DNA from: CTSoil-043 sp963821235
GTDB taxonomy: Bacteria > Chloroflexota > Limnocylindria > Limnocylindrales > CSP1-4
Direction: 5' to 3'
Assembly (NCBI GenBank): GCA_963821235.1
Contig: CAWGCS010000001.1
Location: forward strand, 1,364,001-1,428,000
DNA length: 64,000 nt
The notes beneath the pieces were generated by a model. It ran no database searches and had not been told where the DNA came from. It was given only the letters and a program-made list of their open reading frames with translations. Positions 42,249 through 51,377 of the stretch are shown piece by piece. Within the stretch, counting starts at the first letter, position 1. The number at the start of each line of letters is the position of its first letter. The translations under genes were made by a program, and so were the position numbers.

Positions 42249-43250
42249 CTACTTCGTGATGGCGCGGATGGCGTTCGCCAGCTCCTGCTCGCCGACGACC
42301 GCCTCGTACGACCCGGCGATCTTCCCGGCGGCGTCGACGAGGAAGACCCACGGCTCGGTCGGGATGCCGTAGGCGTTGGCCGCCTCGACCGGCACGAAGC
42401 TGTCGTTCTGGAGGACGGGCTGCAGGCGGCCGTCCTGGTAGACGAGCTCGTACGGCTCCACGGCGACGACCCGGATCGGGGCCTCCTTCACCGCCGCCTT
42501 CACGACCTCCATCGTCGGGCCGCACTGGGCGCTCTTGCAGAACGCCGGGGTGATGAAGGCGAGCAGGAATGGCTCCTTCGCCGCCAGCGCCGCGTCGAGC
42601 GAGGTCTCGTAGAACGACGGCTCGGGCTTCGTGTCGGAGGAGACGCGCCGGACGTCGCCGCCGACGTCGGCGATCGTAAGCGTCCTGGCGGACGGAGCCG
42701 GGGCCCCGATCGGCGGCGTCGTGCCCTTCTCGGCGACCGTGAACTGGAGCTTGGCGCCGGTGGTCGTGCCGGTCGACGGGTCGGTGACGGCGACGGCCGC
42801 GCCCCACGGTCCGGCGCGGGTGAGGTTGACGGTCGCGGCGTAGAAGGCGCGGACGCCGACGATGCCCCATTCGAACGCCGGCGTCACGATCGAGGTCGGG
42901 GTGTCCGGGCTGGCGCAAAGGTCGAAGAAGCCGATCTGCACCTGGAGCTTGTCGTTCGCCAGTGGCTGGTTCTTGTCATCGACGAGGGCGAAGAGGAGAC
43001 GGGTCGTGCCCACGAGGCGCTCCGAGCTGGCCAGGACGGGAATGACCCCGCTCGTCGTGACCTGGCCGGGCTGCGGCCATCCCGGCAGGCTGGAGGTGTC
43101 GCAGGCGGCGCCGGTCGCGGACGGCGTGGACGGCTGCGTGGCGGCAGGCGTCGGCGTCGTCCCGCCGGAGCCCGAGCAGGCCGCCACGAGACCGGCTACC
43201 AGGGCGAGCCGGGGGAGGACGGCAATCCGACGCCGGAGGAGGATGCGCAC
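42249..43250 (-). CDS. Lipoprotein with C-terminal thioredoxin-like domain
   Basis: 333 residues. Lipoprotein signal RRRIAVLPRLALVAGLVAAC (Cys 25), Thr/Ser/Pro linker, a beta domain (about 60-190, QVQIGFFDLC, FYAATVNLTRAGPWGAAV), then a thioredoxin-like domain (FLLAFITPAFCKSAQCGPTM with a CxxxxC pair, later GIPTEPWVFLVDAAGKIAGS). It is outward-facing. It is divergent from ctaA-ctaB, so a role in copper or thiol chemistry of cytochrome oxidase assembly is possible but unproven. The GTG start has TAGCAT 6 bases upstream and looks leaderless. Confidence 0.8.
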   Translation of the reverse strand: MRILLRRRIAVLPRLALVAGLVAACSGSGGTTPTPAATQPSTPSATGAACDTSSLPGWPQPGQVTTSGVIPVLASSERLVGTTRLLFALVDDKNQPLANDKLQVQIGFFDLCASPDTPTSIVTPAFEWGIVGVRAFYAATVNLTRAGPWGAAVAVTDPSTGTTTGAKLQFTVAEKGTTPPIGAPAPSARTLTIADVGGDVRRVSSDTKPEPSFYETSLDAALAAKEPFLLAFITPAFCKSAQCGPTMEVVKAAVKEAPIRVVAVEPYELVYQDGRLQPVLQNDSFVPVEAANAYGIPTEPWVFLVDAAGKIAGSYEAVVGEQELANAIRAITK

Positions 43251-43256
43251 GGCGAG

Positions 43257-43262
43257 ATGCTA
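43257..43262 (-). promoter_or_regulatory. -10 box (TAGCAT) for a leaderless lipoprotein start
   Basis: Minus-strand TAGCAT is followed by CTCGCC and GTG 43250, with no ribosome binding site. Confidence 0.45.
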
Positions 43263-43720
43263 GCCGGATCGCCGGCCGGGCGCCGTGGGCAGGGGTGGCC
43301 GGCGCAGGGTGGCCGGCGCAGGTTGCCCGGGCCGGGCCGCCCGAGGCGCTCGCACCCCATACCACGCGAGCGTCACCCTCCGCGGCGATGCCCGTGGCCG
43401 CATCGGCCGGACATCACCGGGGCATCAGCGGAGCAGCCGCCGGCGACCCCCAGCGCGCTTGCCGGCGCCCCTTCTCGGTGATGCGCGCGCGATGCGCACA
43501 CGGTCATCGCTCCAGGGGAGGTGATCCCGCACCCCGCACGGGGACATCCCGCGCGAGCACACCGCGACCGCCGCCGCGCCTCTCGAGGCGGGCACGGTAC
43601 AATCCGGCCCGCTCACGCGGAGTGCACGAGGCCGGAGGGCAGGGGGCAGGGCTGCCCGCCCGCCGCGGCGGCGCGGTGCTCGGGAGGAGCGCTCCGGAGA
43701 TCGACCCGGGCGGAGGATCG
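43263..43720. other. Divergent intergenic region upstream of ctaA-ctaB
   Basis: About 460 bases. It holds two copies of a 14-base unit (GGGTGGCCGGCGCA, about 43294-43321), a hairpin GATGCCCG...CGGGGCATC (about 43387-43424) and a -10 box TACAAT (43598-43603) that could start the ctaA-ctaB transcript with a leader of about 110 bases. No gene is seen. Confidence 0.4.
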
Positions 43721-45628
43721 TTGACCCGCTTCCAGAAGCTTGTCGCGGCGACGCTGGCGATGACGCTGGCCCTCGTGATCGTGGGCGTCGTCGTCCGCGC
43801 CACGGGATCGGGCCTGGGCTGTCCCGACTGGCCGTTCTGCTACGGCCAGGCCATCCCGCCGCTGGAGTTCAAGGCGTGGGCCGAGTGGATCCACCGCCTC
43901 ATCGCCGCCGTCATCGGGGTCATGGTCCTCGGGGTCGCCGTCCTTGCCGTCGTCGACCACCGAGACCGGCGGGGGCTCGTGATCGGCAGCCTCGGCGCCG
44001 TCGCCCTCGTCGGCTTCCAGGCCTGGCTCGGGCGCGAGACCGTTCGCCTCGGCAACTCGGGGGCGTCGGTCACCGCCCACCTCGCCGCCGCCATGGCCGT
44101 GGCCGGCCTCCTCGCCTACCTCCTCGTCCGGGCGTCGTATCCGGCGCGCCTCACGGGCCGCGGCCGCAGCCAGCGCTTCACCCTCCTGGCGGCGTTCACG
44201 GCGGCCGCGACGTTCGCCCTCCTGATCTTCGGGGCGAACGTGACCGCCCTCGATGCGGCCCTCGTCTTCCCGGACTGGCCGCTGATGGGCGGCGCCGTCG
44301 TTCCCCCCTTCGGCGACATGCCCCCGGCGACCGCCACCCTGGCCTTCACCCACGCCCTGCACCGCTACGTCGGCGTGGTGGTGGGAGTTGTGCTCGCGGG
44401 GACCTGGCTCGCCGCCTGGCGCGGCCGTCGCGCCGGCCGGGTGGACCGCACGGTCTTCCGGCTGGTCACGATCGCCGCCGTGCTCTACCCGCTTCAGGCG
44501 GTCGTCGGCGCCCTCCAGGTCTGGACGCAGCTGGCCCCCTGGACCCAGACTCTCCACGTCGCCCTCGCGGCCTTCGTCTGGACGGCGGCGGTGGGCGCCG
44601 CCTTCGTCGGCTACTACGGCGCCCGTTCCGCGGCCGTCGATGTCGTCGGGCCGGCAGGCCCCGGCAGCGACGAGCCCGGGGGCCCCCCGGGGCAGCGCTC
44701 GTCGGCGAGCGATCGGCGCCCGGTCTCCGACACGATCCGCGCCTACGTCGCGCTGACGAAGCCGCGGATCATCGAGCTCCTGCTCATCACGACGGTCCCG
44801 GCGATGGTCCTGGCCACGCGCGACCTGCCCGGCGTGAACTGGATCGACTGGGGCTGGCTCGTCGCCTGGACGCTCCTCGGCGGGACGCTCGCCGCCGGCA
44901 GCGCCAACGCGATCAACCAGTACCTCGACCGCGACATCGACCTGCTCATGACGAGGACCAGGCGCCGACCGCTCCCGGCGCACTCCGTCGAGCCGGAGCA
45001 GGCGGTCGTCTTCGGGGTCGCCCTGGGGGTGATCGCGATCGCCCTCCTCGCCTACTTCGTCAACCTCGTGGCGGCCTTCCTGACCCTCCTGGCCATCGCC
45101 TTCTACGTCGTCGTCTACACGATGCTCCTGAAGCGGACGTCGACCCAGAACATCGTGATCGGCGGTGCCGCCGGCGCCCTCCCGCCGGTCATCGGCTGGG
45201 CGGCCGTGACCGGGCGCATCGAGGTGCCCGCCCTCCTCCTCTTCGCCCTCGTCTTCTACTGGACGCCGCCCCACTTCTGGGCCCTGAGCCTGCGAATCGC
45301 CAAGGACTACGCGGCTGCCGGCGTCCCGATGCTTCCCGTGGTCCGGGGCACGGCCGAGACGACGCGCCAGATCCTGCTCTACACGATCCTCCTCGTCGCG
45401 ATCAGCCTGGTCTTCTTCGCGGTCGCCAAGATGGGCCTCATCTACCTCGTCGCGGCCGTCGCGATGGGCGCCCTCTTCCTCTGGCAGGCGGCGAGGCTGG
45501 CGAGAACGGTGAGCGTGGAGGGGACGACCGCGGGCGCGATCCGCCTCTACAAGTTCTCGATCAGCTACCTGACCGTCCTGTTCGCCGCGGTCGCGATCGA
45601 CGCCCTCGTCCTGATCCGGGTCGCCTGA
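43721..45628 (+). CDS. Fused haem A synthase (CtaA/COX15) - protohaem IX farnesyltransferase (CtaB)
   Basis: 635 residues from TTG 43721 (CGGAGG 4 bases upstream). Residues about 1-300 are CtaA-type: eight helices with VRATGSGLGCPDWPFCYG, the haem ligand His in EWIHRLIAAVIG, HLAAAMAV and FTHALHRYVGV. A hydrophilic linker (about 305-340) joins CtaB: LTKPRIIELLLITTVPAMVL, the prenyl-diphosphate site NAINQYLDRDIDLLMTRTRR, and YWTPPHFWALSLR. Together they make haem O and haem A for cytochrome c oxidase. The fusion ensures equal amounts and possibly hand-over of haem O. Confidence 0.95.
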   Translation: MTRFQKLVAATLAMTLALVIVGVVVRATGSGLGCPDWPFCYGQAIPPLEFKAWAEWIHRLIAAVIGVMVLGVAVLAVVDHRDRRGLVIGSLGAVALVGFQAWLGRETVRLGNSGASVTAHLAAAMAVAGLLAYLLVRASYPARLTGRGRSQRFTLLAAFTAAATFALLIFGANVTALDAALVFPDWPLMGGAVVPPFGDMPPATATLAFTHALHRYVGVVVGVVLAGTWLAAWRGRRAGRVDRTVFRLVTIAAVLYPLQAVVGALQVWTQLAPWTQTLHVALAAFVWTAAVGAAFVGYYGARSAAVDVVGPAGPGSDEPGGPPGQRSSASDRRPVSDTIRAYVALTKPRIIELLLITTVPAMVLATRDLPGVNWIDWGWLVAWTLLGGTLAAGSANAINQYLDRDIDLLMTRTRRRPLPAHSVEPEQAVVFGVALGVIAIALLAYFVNLVAAFLTLLAIAFYVVVYTMLLKRTSTQNIVIGGAAGALPPVIGWAAVTGRIEVPALLLFALVFYWTPPHFWALSLRIAKDYAAAGVPMLPVVRGTAETTRQILLYTILLVAISLVFFAVAKMGLIYLVAAVAMGALFLWQAARLARTVSVEGTTAGAIRLYKFSISYLTVLFAAVAIDALVLIRVA

Positions 45629-45707
45629 CGCCGGACGCCGGGGCGCGGGGCGGGGAGATCCCCCTGCTCGCCGGGCCTGGGCCCGTCGGCCTTCGAGCAG
45701 CCGGATC

Positions 45708-45920
45708 GCACGCGAAGTCAACGGAACCGGCCCGTGTTCGCGGGTCCGGTGCGTGTGGGGCCGGCGCGGCCCGCCACCACGACCGGGACGCGCCGGGATC
45801 GCTCTCGGCCCGCTCGGTCGTGGCCGGTCACCTGAGGGACACGGGCGGGGACCATCCCGTCTCCAGGCCGCCGGGGCGCGATAGGCCGCGGGCAAGGACC
45901 GTGGTGTTGACTTCACGTGC
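45708..45920. repeat. Inverted repeats bounding a 213-base noncoding segment
   Basis: GCACGCGAAGTCAAC (45708-45722) and GTTGACTTCACGTGC (45906-45920) are inverted copies with one mismatch in 15. The segment between carries no gene, and the right arm ends one base before the ATG of the XRE gene. It could be a pair of operators for that regulator or the ends of a small MITE-like element; no clear target duplication is visible. Confidence 0.6.
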
Positions 45921-45921
45921 C

Positions 45922-46770
45922 ATGTCGCCGTTTCGAACGCTCCGTCCCGCGGGCGCAGCCGTGCTGGCGAGGGTGGATGCGGTCTGCGCCGCTCTCGGGG
46001 CAGAGGTGCGGGTGGGCCGGCAGCGCCGGCGATGGACGACGGGCCGGCTGGCGGACGAGGCCGGAGTCTCGCGGAGCCTGGTCTACCTCGTGGAACGCGG
46101 AGAGCCGACCACCCTGGAGACGTATGCTCGTCTTGGCACAGCGCTCGGGCTCCGCTTGGAGGTCGCGCTGGAAGACCCACGGACGCGGGCGCGACCCGGT
46201 CGCGCGGAAGACCCGGTCCATGCCGCGATGGTCGAGATGCTTGCTCAGCGATACACGGCGCCCGGACGCCAGGTGACCGCCGACGATCCGTACCAGCACC
46301 ACCAATTCGCCGGGCGCGCCGACCTGTCGGTCGTTGAGCCCGCCGGACCGGACCTCCTCCACCACGAAGTGAAGACGGCGGTGCCGAACCTCGGTGAGCT
46401 GGCAGGCTCGTGGAACGCGAAGCGGCAGTACCTTCCCGCCGCGCTTGCCAGGTGGTTCGTACTCCGGGCTGGTTTCCGGTCGGTGACGCACGTGCTGACG
46501 ATCGCGTGGACCGCCGAGTGCCTTCACGTGGCGCGAATCCGGGGCGCCACGCTTCGCAGTCTCGGGCCGGACGACTCGGCCGCATTCCGCGCGTGGTGGG
46601 AGCGCGGATTGCCGGCCGCGGGCGTGACGTCCACGGTGGTGCTCCTCGACCCGATCGAGCGGCCGAGGGCCGCGCCGTGGGCTCCGCTGGACGCCCTCGG
46701 AACGGTGCGGTCCCGCCACGCGGGGTACGCGGAGCTGCTCACCGCCCTGCGGGAAGCTGGTCGAGCGTAG
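45922..46770 (+). CDS. XRE-type HTH protein with PD-(D/E)XK-like C-terminal domain
   Basis: 282 residues. HTH at about 39-82 (TTGRLADEAGVSRSLVYLVE, then TYARLGTALGLRLEV). The C-terminal part contains GRADLSVVE (Asp134) and LLHHEVKTAVPN (Glu149, Lys151), the spacing of a PD-(D/E)XK nuclease core, followed by a long helix GSWNAKRQYLPAALARWF. Related XRE-nuclease-fold proteins act as regulators or in DNA defence, but no partner gene is adjacent. Its codon use looks less GC-extreme than its neighbours'. The start has no clear ribosome binding site and lies against the 15-base inverted repeat. Confidence 0.65.
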   Translation: MSPFRTLRPAGAAVLARVDAVCAALGAEVRVGRQRRRWTTGRLADEAGVSRSLVYLVERGEPTTLETYARLGTALGLRLEVALEDPRTRARPGRAEDPVHAAMVEMLAQRYTAPGRQVTADDPYQHHQFAGRADLSVVEPAGPDLLHHEVKTAVPNLGELAGSWNAKRQYLPAALARWFVLRAGFRSVTHVLTIAWTAECLHVARIRGATLRSLGPDDSAAFRAWWERGLPAAGVTSTVVLLDPIERPRAAPWAPLDALGTVRSRHAGYAELLTALREAGRA

Positions 46771-46789
46771 GACGGCCGTCGTGCCTACG
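46766..46789 (+). terminator. Hairpin at the end of the XRE gene
   Basis: CGTAGG (46766-46771) pairs with CCTACG (46784-46789) around the palindrome ACGGCCGT. It begins at the stop codon; no U tract follows. Confidence 0.4.
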
Positions 46790-46913
46790 GCCCCGGCACG
46801 GCGCATCGCGCGATCCCGCCGTCGGCTGTTGCACTATGCGCCAGGTCCGGGCGGGCGCGGGGCGTCGTCGGGGCGGGGCGCCCAGGCGAGGCGGCGCGTG
46901 GCACCATGCGCCC

Positions 46914-48539
46914 ATGGAGATCACCTTCCTGGGCGCCGCCACCACGGTGACCGGCAGCCAGTTCCTGCTCGAGACAGGCCGGGCCCGCATCCTCGTGGAC
47001 TGCGGGATGTTCCAGGGCGGGCCCAACGAGGCGGTCCGGAACCGGGTGCCCCTCGGCTACGACCCGGCCGCGCTCGACGCGATCCTCCTGACGCACGCCC
47101 ACCTCGACCACTGCGGGCTGATCCCGGTGGTCGTGCGGGAGGGCTTCCGGGGGCCGATCCGGGCGACGTCCGGGACGATGGAGCTGGCGCGCCTCGTCCT
47201 CATGGACTCCGGGCGGCTCCAGGAGGAGTTCGCCAAGCGCGAGGCGCGCTGGGAGCGGCGGAACCCGGAGAAGGCTGAGGCCGAGGATGCGCGAGACCTC
47301 CGGCGGCTGGAGCGGGCGATCGACGAGGCCGACGCCGGCCGGGCGATCGACGACGAGGCGGTCCCCGATCCCGCCGAGGCCGGCGAGGGGACCTGGGACC
47401 GCCATGCTCACCCGGGCGCGCCCGGGCCCGATCCCGAGGCGGTCCTGCGGGCCCAGCCCGCGGACGTCCACGTCGACCTCGACGAGCCCCTCTACACGGA
47501 GGACGATGCCGTCGCGGCGTTGCGGCGCTTCCGGGCCATCGGCTACGACGCCGAGGAGGAGGTGGCGCCGGGGATCCACGCCACGTTCCTCGACGCGGGA
47601 CACATCCTGGGCTCCGCGATCGTGCGCCTCCGGGTGCAGGAGGCTCCGGGCGGCCCGGAGACGCTGGTCGTCTTCTCCGGCGACCTCGGCAAGCGGAACA
47701 CGCCGATCATCCGCGACCCGACCCGCCTCACCGACGCGGACTACGTCCTCGTCGAGTCGACCTACGGCGGCCGCGAGCACGAGCCCGAGGCGGAGGCGCG
47801 GCGCGTCCTGGCCGAGGTGGTCCGCCTCGTCGCCGAGCACGACGGCGTCCTCCTCATCCCTTCGTTCGCCATCGGGCGGACCCAGGAGCTGATCTGGGCG
47901 CTCGACCGGCTCGTCGCGGCCGGCGAGATCCCCGAGCTGCCGCTCTACCTCGACTCCCCGATGGCCCGCGAGGCGACCTCCATCTACCGCGAGCACGCCG
48001 AGTACTACGACGAGGAGACGCGGCGGATCCTCGAGGCGGGCGACACGCCGCTCGACTACTCCCGCCAGCGGATCGTCAAGACCGTCGAGGAGTCGCGCGC
48101 CATCGCCCACGCGCCTCGGCCCTACATGATCGTCGCCTCGAACGGGATGCTGACCGGGGGCCGCGTCCTGGGCCACCTCCGCGAGCTGATCGACGACCCG
48201 GCGGCGGTCATCCTCTTCGTCGGCTACCAGGGCGAGGGGACGCTGGGCAGGCACCTCCAGGACGGGGCCCGGACGATCCGCCTTGACGGCGCCGTCCGCC
48301 AGGTTCGCTGCCAGGTCCGCTCCGTGAGCGGCTTCTCGGCCCACGCCGACGAGCCCGAGATCGTCGACTGGCTGGCCGCCTTCGCTGCAGGGAAGGGTCC
48401 CGGAGCGGCGGGCTTCCCGCGCCGCGTCTTCCTGGTCCACGGCGACCCAGGTCCCCAGGCGGCGCTCGCGCCGAAGGTCGCGGCGCTCGGCTTCGAGGTC
48501 CACATCCCGCGCTGGCACGAGACGGTCACCCTGGGATGA
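46914..48539 (+). CDS. MBL-fold/beta-CASP RNA-processing-type metallohydrolase
   Basis: 541 residues. Metal site H61-x-H63-x-D65-H66 (LLTHAHLDHCG), then a highly charged insertion at about 120-200, DAGHILGSAIVRLR, VVFSGDLGKRN, beta-CASP motif A (VESTYGGREH) with IPSFAIGRTQELI, LDSPMAREATSIY, ASNGMLTGGRVLGHL and the closing GFSAHADEPEIVDW with LVHGDP. This is the YsH1/CPSF73-like bacterial MBL family, acting on RNA, usually as an exonuclease or endonuclease. The stop overlaps the GNAT gene (ATGA). Confidence 0.92.
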   Translation: MEITFLGAATTVTGSQFLLETGRARILVDCGMFQGGPNEAVRNRVPLGYDPAALDAILLTHAHLDHCGLIPVVVREGFRGPIRATSGTMELARLVLMDSGRLQEEFAKREARWERRNPEKAEAEDARDLRRLERAIDEADAGRAIDDEAVPDPAEAGEGTWDRHAHPGAPGPDPEAVLRAQPADVHVDLDEPLYTEDDAVAALRRFRAIGYDAEEEVAPGIHATFLDAGHILGSAIVRLRVQEAPGGPETLVVFSGDLGKRNTPIIRDPTRLTDADYVLVESTYGGREHEPEAEARRVLAEVVRLVAEHDGVLLIPSFAIGRTQELIWALDRLVAAGEIPELPLYLDSPMAREATSIYREHAEYYDEETRRILEAGDTPLDYSRQRIVKTVEESRAIAHAPRPYMIVASNGMLTGGRVLGHLRELIDDPAAVILFVGYQGEGTLGRHLQDGARTIRLDGAVRQVRCQVRSVSGFSAHADEPEIVDWLAAFAAGKGPGAAGFPRRVFLVHGDPGPQAALAPKVAALGFEVHIPRWHETVTLG

Positions 48540-49036
48540 CCGATCCCGCCCGCGCGGTGGCCGTGCGGCGCCTGGACTCGAGCGATCGTCCGTGGCTGCA
48601 CGGCATCCTGGACAAGCGCTGGGGTGGCCCGACACAGGCCTACGGCGGCCAGCTCGTCGATGCGGCGGGGGCCGACGGGCTGGTGGCGATCGGTGCCGAC
48701 GGCACGCCGGCCGGGGTGCTGCTCCACCGTCCCATCGCGGGCGGATGGGAGATCGTCCTCCTCGAGGCGCTGCTGCCGGGGGGCGGAGCGGGGACCGCGC
48801 TCGTGGAGGCGTGCGCCGCCGCCGCACGTGCCGCGGGCGCGCCGCGCCTCGAGGTCGTCACCACGAACGACAACGTCCGCGCCCTCCGCTTCTACCAGCG
48901 GCGCGGCTTCGCCCTCGTGGCATTGCGCGCCCGGGCCGTCGACGACGCCCGCCGCCGCCTGAAGCCGCAGATCCCCCTCCTCGGCGAGGGCGGGATCCCG
49001 ATCCGCGACGAGCTGGTCCTCGCCCGCGAGCTCTGA
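48536..49036 (+). CDS. GNAT-family N-acetyltransferase
   Basis: 166 residues, start overlapping the upstream stop. GNAT core: VRRLDSSDRPWLHGILDKRW, GWEIVLLEALLPGGGAGTAL (a modified acetyl-CoA loop, 'GGGAGTAL' in place of RGxGxG), and VVTTNDNVRALRFYQRRGFAL as the motif B helix. The acceptor is unknown. Coupling to the MBL protein implies joint expression. Confidence 0.88.
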   Translation: MTDPARAVAVRRLDSSDRPWLHGILDKRWGGPTQAYGGQLVDAAGADGLVAIGADGTPAGVLLHRPIAGGWEIVLLEALLPGGGAGTALVEACAAAARAAGAPRLEVVTTNDNVRALRFYQRRGFALVALRARAVDDARRRLKPQIPLLGEGGIPIRDELVLAREL

Positions 49037-49141
49037 AGCGCGGGTCCCGCCTCCGCGGGCCGCCCGTCGCGCCGAGCCCGTCCTCGCCGCGGCCCGTCCC
49101 GGCGGGCAGGCCGCCTGCGCGCCCCCTCCCGACGCGTCGGC

Positions 49142-49147
49142 TACGAT
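49142..49147 (+). promoter_or_regulatory. -10 box (TACGAT) of the Rieske oxygenase gene
   Basis: TACGAT ends 9 bases before ATG 49157 and leaves 24 bases before TTG 49172. It either drives a leaderless ATG start or a very short leader containing GGAGGAGG for the TTG. Confidence 0.45.
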
Positions 49148-49156
49148 CGCAGCTCA

Positions 49157-50464
49157 ATGGAGGAGGGACCCTTGGCCGTCACGCGTCTGCCCGACCGCTC
49201 GCCGCTCACCCCCGCCGAGATCGCCGCCATCCGGGCGCCCTTCCGCCGGGCGACCCTCCTCCCGGCGCGGGCCTACCACGACCCGTCGATCTACGACTGG
49301 GAGGTGGAGCACGTCTTCTTCCGCGACTGGATCGCCGTCGCGCGGGCCGACGAGATCCCGGATCCTGGAAGCTTCGTCCTCCGCGACCTCTTCGGCGAGA
49401 ACGTCATCCTCGTCCGCGGCCGGGACGGCGTGATCCGCGCCTTCTACAACGTCTGCCGCCACCGCGGCACCGCCGTCGAGGAGCGCGAGTGCGGCACCGC
49501 CGTGCGCTTCCAGTGCCCCTACCACGCCTGGATCTACGACCTCGACGGGCGGCTGGTGCGGGCGCGGCACACCGAGGACCTCGAGGACTTCAGCCTGGAG
49601 ACCTCCGGCCTGACGGCGATCAGGACCGACACCTGGGGCGGCTTCGTCTTCGTCTGCTTCGCCGACGAGGCGACCACGCCCGACCTGCGGACCTTCATGG
49701 GCGACTGGCACGACCACCACGCCGGCTTCGGGCGCGACATGGGCAGCCTGCGGCGCGCCGCGCGCCTGACCTACGACGTGCAGGCGAACTGGAAGATCGT
49801 GGCCGAGAACTACAGCGAGTGCTACCACTGCCCGGGCGTCCACCCGCTCCTCAACAGGCTGACGCCGTACGACCTGGGCGAGGACTTCCTGGCCGATGGG
49901 CCGTGGAAGGGCGGCTGGATGGTCTTCGCCGACGGCTGCGAGACGATGTCCGTCGACGGCCAGCGGAACGGCCGGCCGCTCCTCTACGCCCGCGACGAGA
50001 CGGAAGCTCGGCGGATCTACTACTACATCCTCTGGCCGAACCTCATCGTGTCGGTCCACCCGGACTACGTGCTCACCCACCAGGCCTGGCCGGACGGGCC
50101 CAACCGGAGCACGGTCCATTGCGACCTCTACGTCGAGGCGGCCGACGTGGGCACGGTCGACGTCGCCGGCGCGGTCGCCTTCTGGGACATCACGAACAGG
50201 GAGGACTACCACGTCGTCGAGCTCCAGCAGCAGGGCACGCGCTCGCGCAGCTGGACGGCGGGTCGCTACTCGAACCAGGAGGCCTCGGTCCACGCCTTCG
50301 ACCTGATGGTCGCCGATCGCTACGCGATGGACGGCGCACGGACGGTCCGCGGCTGGCGGACGGAGGTCGAGGGGGCCGAGGCGAAGCGCCTGCGCGCCCG
50401 CGCGGCGGCCGGCACGGGCCGGCCCGTCTCGGTGCCCGTGCCGGCGGGGCCCGTCGAGGGCTAG
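49157..50464 (+). CDS. Rieske non-haem iron oxygenase, large subunit
   Basis: 435 residues from ATG 49157; TTG 49172 is equally possible because GGAGGAGG sits between the two. Rieske [2Fe-2S] ligands: YNVCRHRGTAV and FQCPYHAWIYDL. Mononuclear iron site: NWKIVAENYSECYHCPGVHP with the bridging acidic residue and two His. The family oxidises aromatic or alkylamine (choline/betaine-like) substrates using a separate reductase; no reductase is adjacent. The substrate cannot be assigned. Confidence 0.92.
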   Translation: MEEGPLAVTRLPDRSPLTPAEIAAIRAPFRRATLLPARAYHDPSIYDWEVEHVFFRDWIAVARADEIPDPGSFVLRDLFGENVILVRGRDGVIRAFYNVCRHRGTAVEERECGTAVRFQCPYHAWIYDLDGRLVRARHTEDLEDFSLETSGLTAIRTDTWGGFVFVCFADEATTPDLRTFMGDWHDHHAGFGRDMGSLRRAARLTYDVQANWKIVAENYSECYHCPGVHPLLNRLTPYDLGEDFLADGPWKGGWMVFADGCETMSVDGQRNGRPLLYARDETEARRIYYYILWPNLIVSVHPDYVLTHQAWPDGPNRSTVHCDLYVEAADVGTVDVAGAVAFWDITNREDYHVVELQQQGTRSRSWTAGRYSNQEASVHAFDLMVADRYAMDGARTVRGWRTEVEGAEAKRLRARAAAGTGRPVSVPVPAGPVEG

Positions 50465-50465
50465 G

Positions 50466-51365
50466 TCAGCCCTTCTTCGCCGCGCGGCGAGCCGCGAAGC
50501 GCTCCTCGGTGCCGGACCACCCGGCGTCGAAGGGCTTCCCGGGCTCGTCGAGGTCGAGGACGAGGGGGGCGTGGTCTGACGGCGTCGGCACCCCCTTGCG
50601 CGCCTCGCGGTCGACCTCGACGGCCACGACCCGCGCCGCGGCGGGCCCGGACGCCAGGAGGTGGTCGATCCGCATCCCCTCGTTGCGCTGGAAGTTGCCG
50701 GCCCGGTAGTCCCACCAGGTGAACCGGCGGAGGCCGGGGTTGGCGGCCCGCCAGGTGTCCACCAGGCCCCAGGCGAGGAGCGTCCGGAAGGCGGCCCGCT
50801 CCGGCTCCGACACGTGGGTCCCGCCGTGGGCCGCGGCCGCGTTCCAGACGTCGTCGTCGGTGGGCGCCACGTTGAAGTCGCCGCCGATGACGAGCAGGCC
50901 GGCCGGATCCCCCGTCTCGGCGAGCCACCGGGCGAGGCGCTCGAACCAGCGCAGCTTGCCCTCGTAGAACGGGGAGCCGACGACGCGCCCGTTCGGCGCG
51001 TAGATGCTGGCCACGCGAATGCCGCCGCAGACGGCGCTCACCATGCGCGCCTCGTCGAAGGGGTCGAAGTCCTCCTCGCTCAACGCCGGGGCGCCTGGTC
51101 CGCTGCTGCGCACCGGCCCGTCCCCGAAGTTGGTGACGACGTCCTCGAAGCCGACCCGGCTGGCGATGGCGACCCCGTTCCAGCGCCCCTCGCCGTGGTG
51201 GAGGAGCTCGTAGCCCAGCATCCGGAAGGGGAGCAGCGGCGCGTCGTCGTCGCCGAGCTTGGTCTCCTGCATCAGGAGCACGTCGGGGACGGTCCGCTCC
51301 AGCCACCACTCGACCTTCTCGAGTCGCGCCTTGAGCGAGTTGACGTTCCAGGTCGCGATCCGCAT
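50466..51365 (-). CDS. xthA: Exodeoxyribonuclease III / AP endonuclease
   Basis: 299 residues from ATG 51365. ExoIII family motifs: IATWNVNSLKARLEKVEWWL, LLMQETKLGDDD, VASIYAPNG, VIGGDFNVAPTDDDVW, GLVDTWR, FTWWDYRAG, MRIDHLLAS and the catalytic SDHAPLVLDL. It cleaves DNA at abasic sites in base excision repair. TACGCT 6 bases before the ATG and no ribosome binding site indicate a leaderless message. Its last bases nearly meet the convergent Rieske gene. Confidence 0.94.
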   Translation of the reverse strand: MRIATWNVNSLKARLEKVEWWLERTVPDVLLMQETKLGDDDAPLLPFRMLGYELLHHGEGRWNGVAIASRVGFEDVVTNFGDGPVRSSGPGAPALSEEDFDPFDEARMVSAVCGGIRVASIYAPNGRVVGSPFYEGKLRWFERLARWLAETGDPAGLLVIGGDFNVAPTDDDVWNAAAAHGGTHVSEPERAAFRTLLAWGLVDTWRAANPGLRRFTWWDYRAGNFQRNEGMRIDHLLASGPAAARVVAVEVDREARKGVPTPSDHAPLVLDLDEPGKPFDAGWSGTEERFAARRAAKKG

Positions 51366-51371
51366 GGCCAC

Positions 51372-51377
51372 AGCGTA
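51372..51377 (-). promoter_or_regulatory. -10 box (TACGCT) for a leaderless xthA start
   Basis: Minus-strand TACGCT is followed by GTGGCC and ATG 51365. Confidence 0.5.

Noticed and set aside
43613..46585. 990-residue minus-strand frame across ctaA-ctaB
   Set aside because: It is antisense to the fused haem synthase genes, with no start signal or family motifs.
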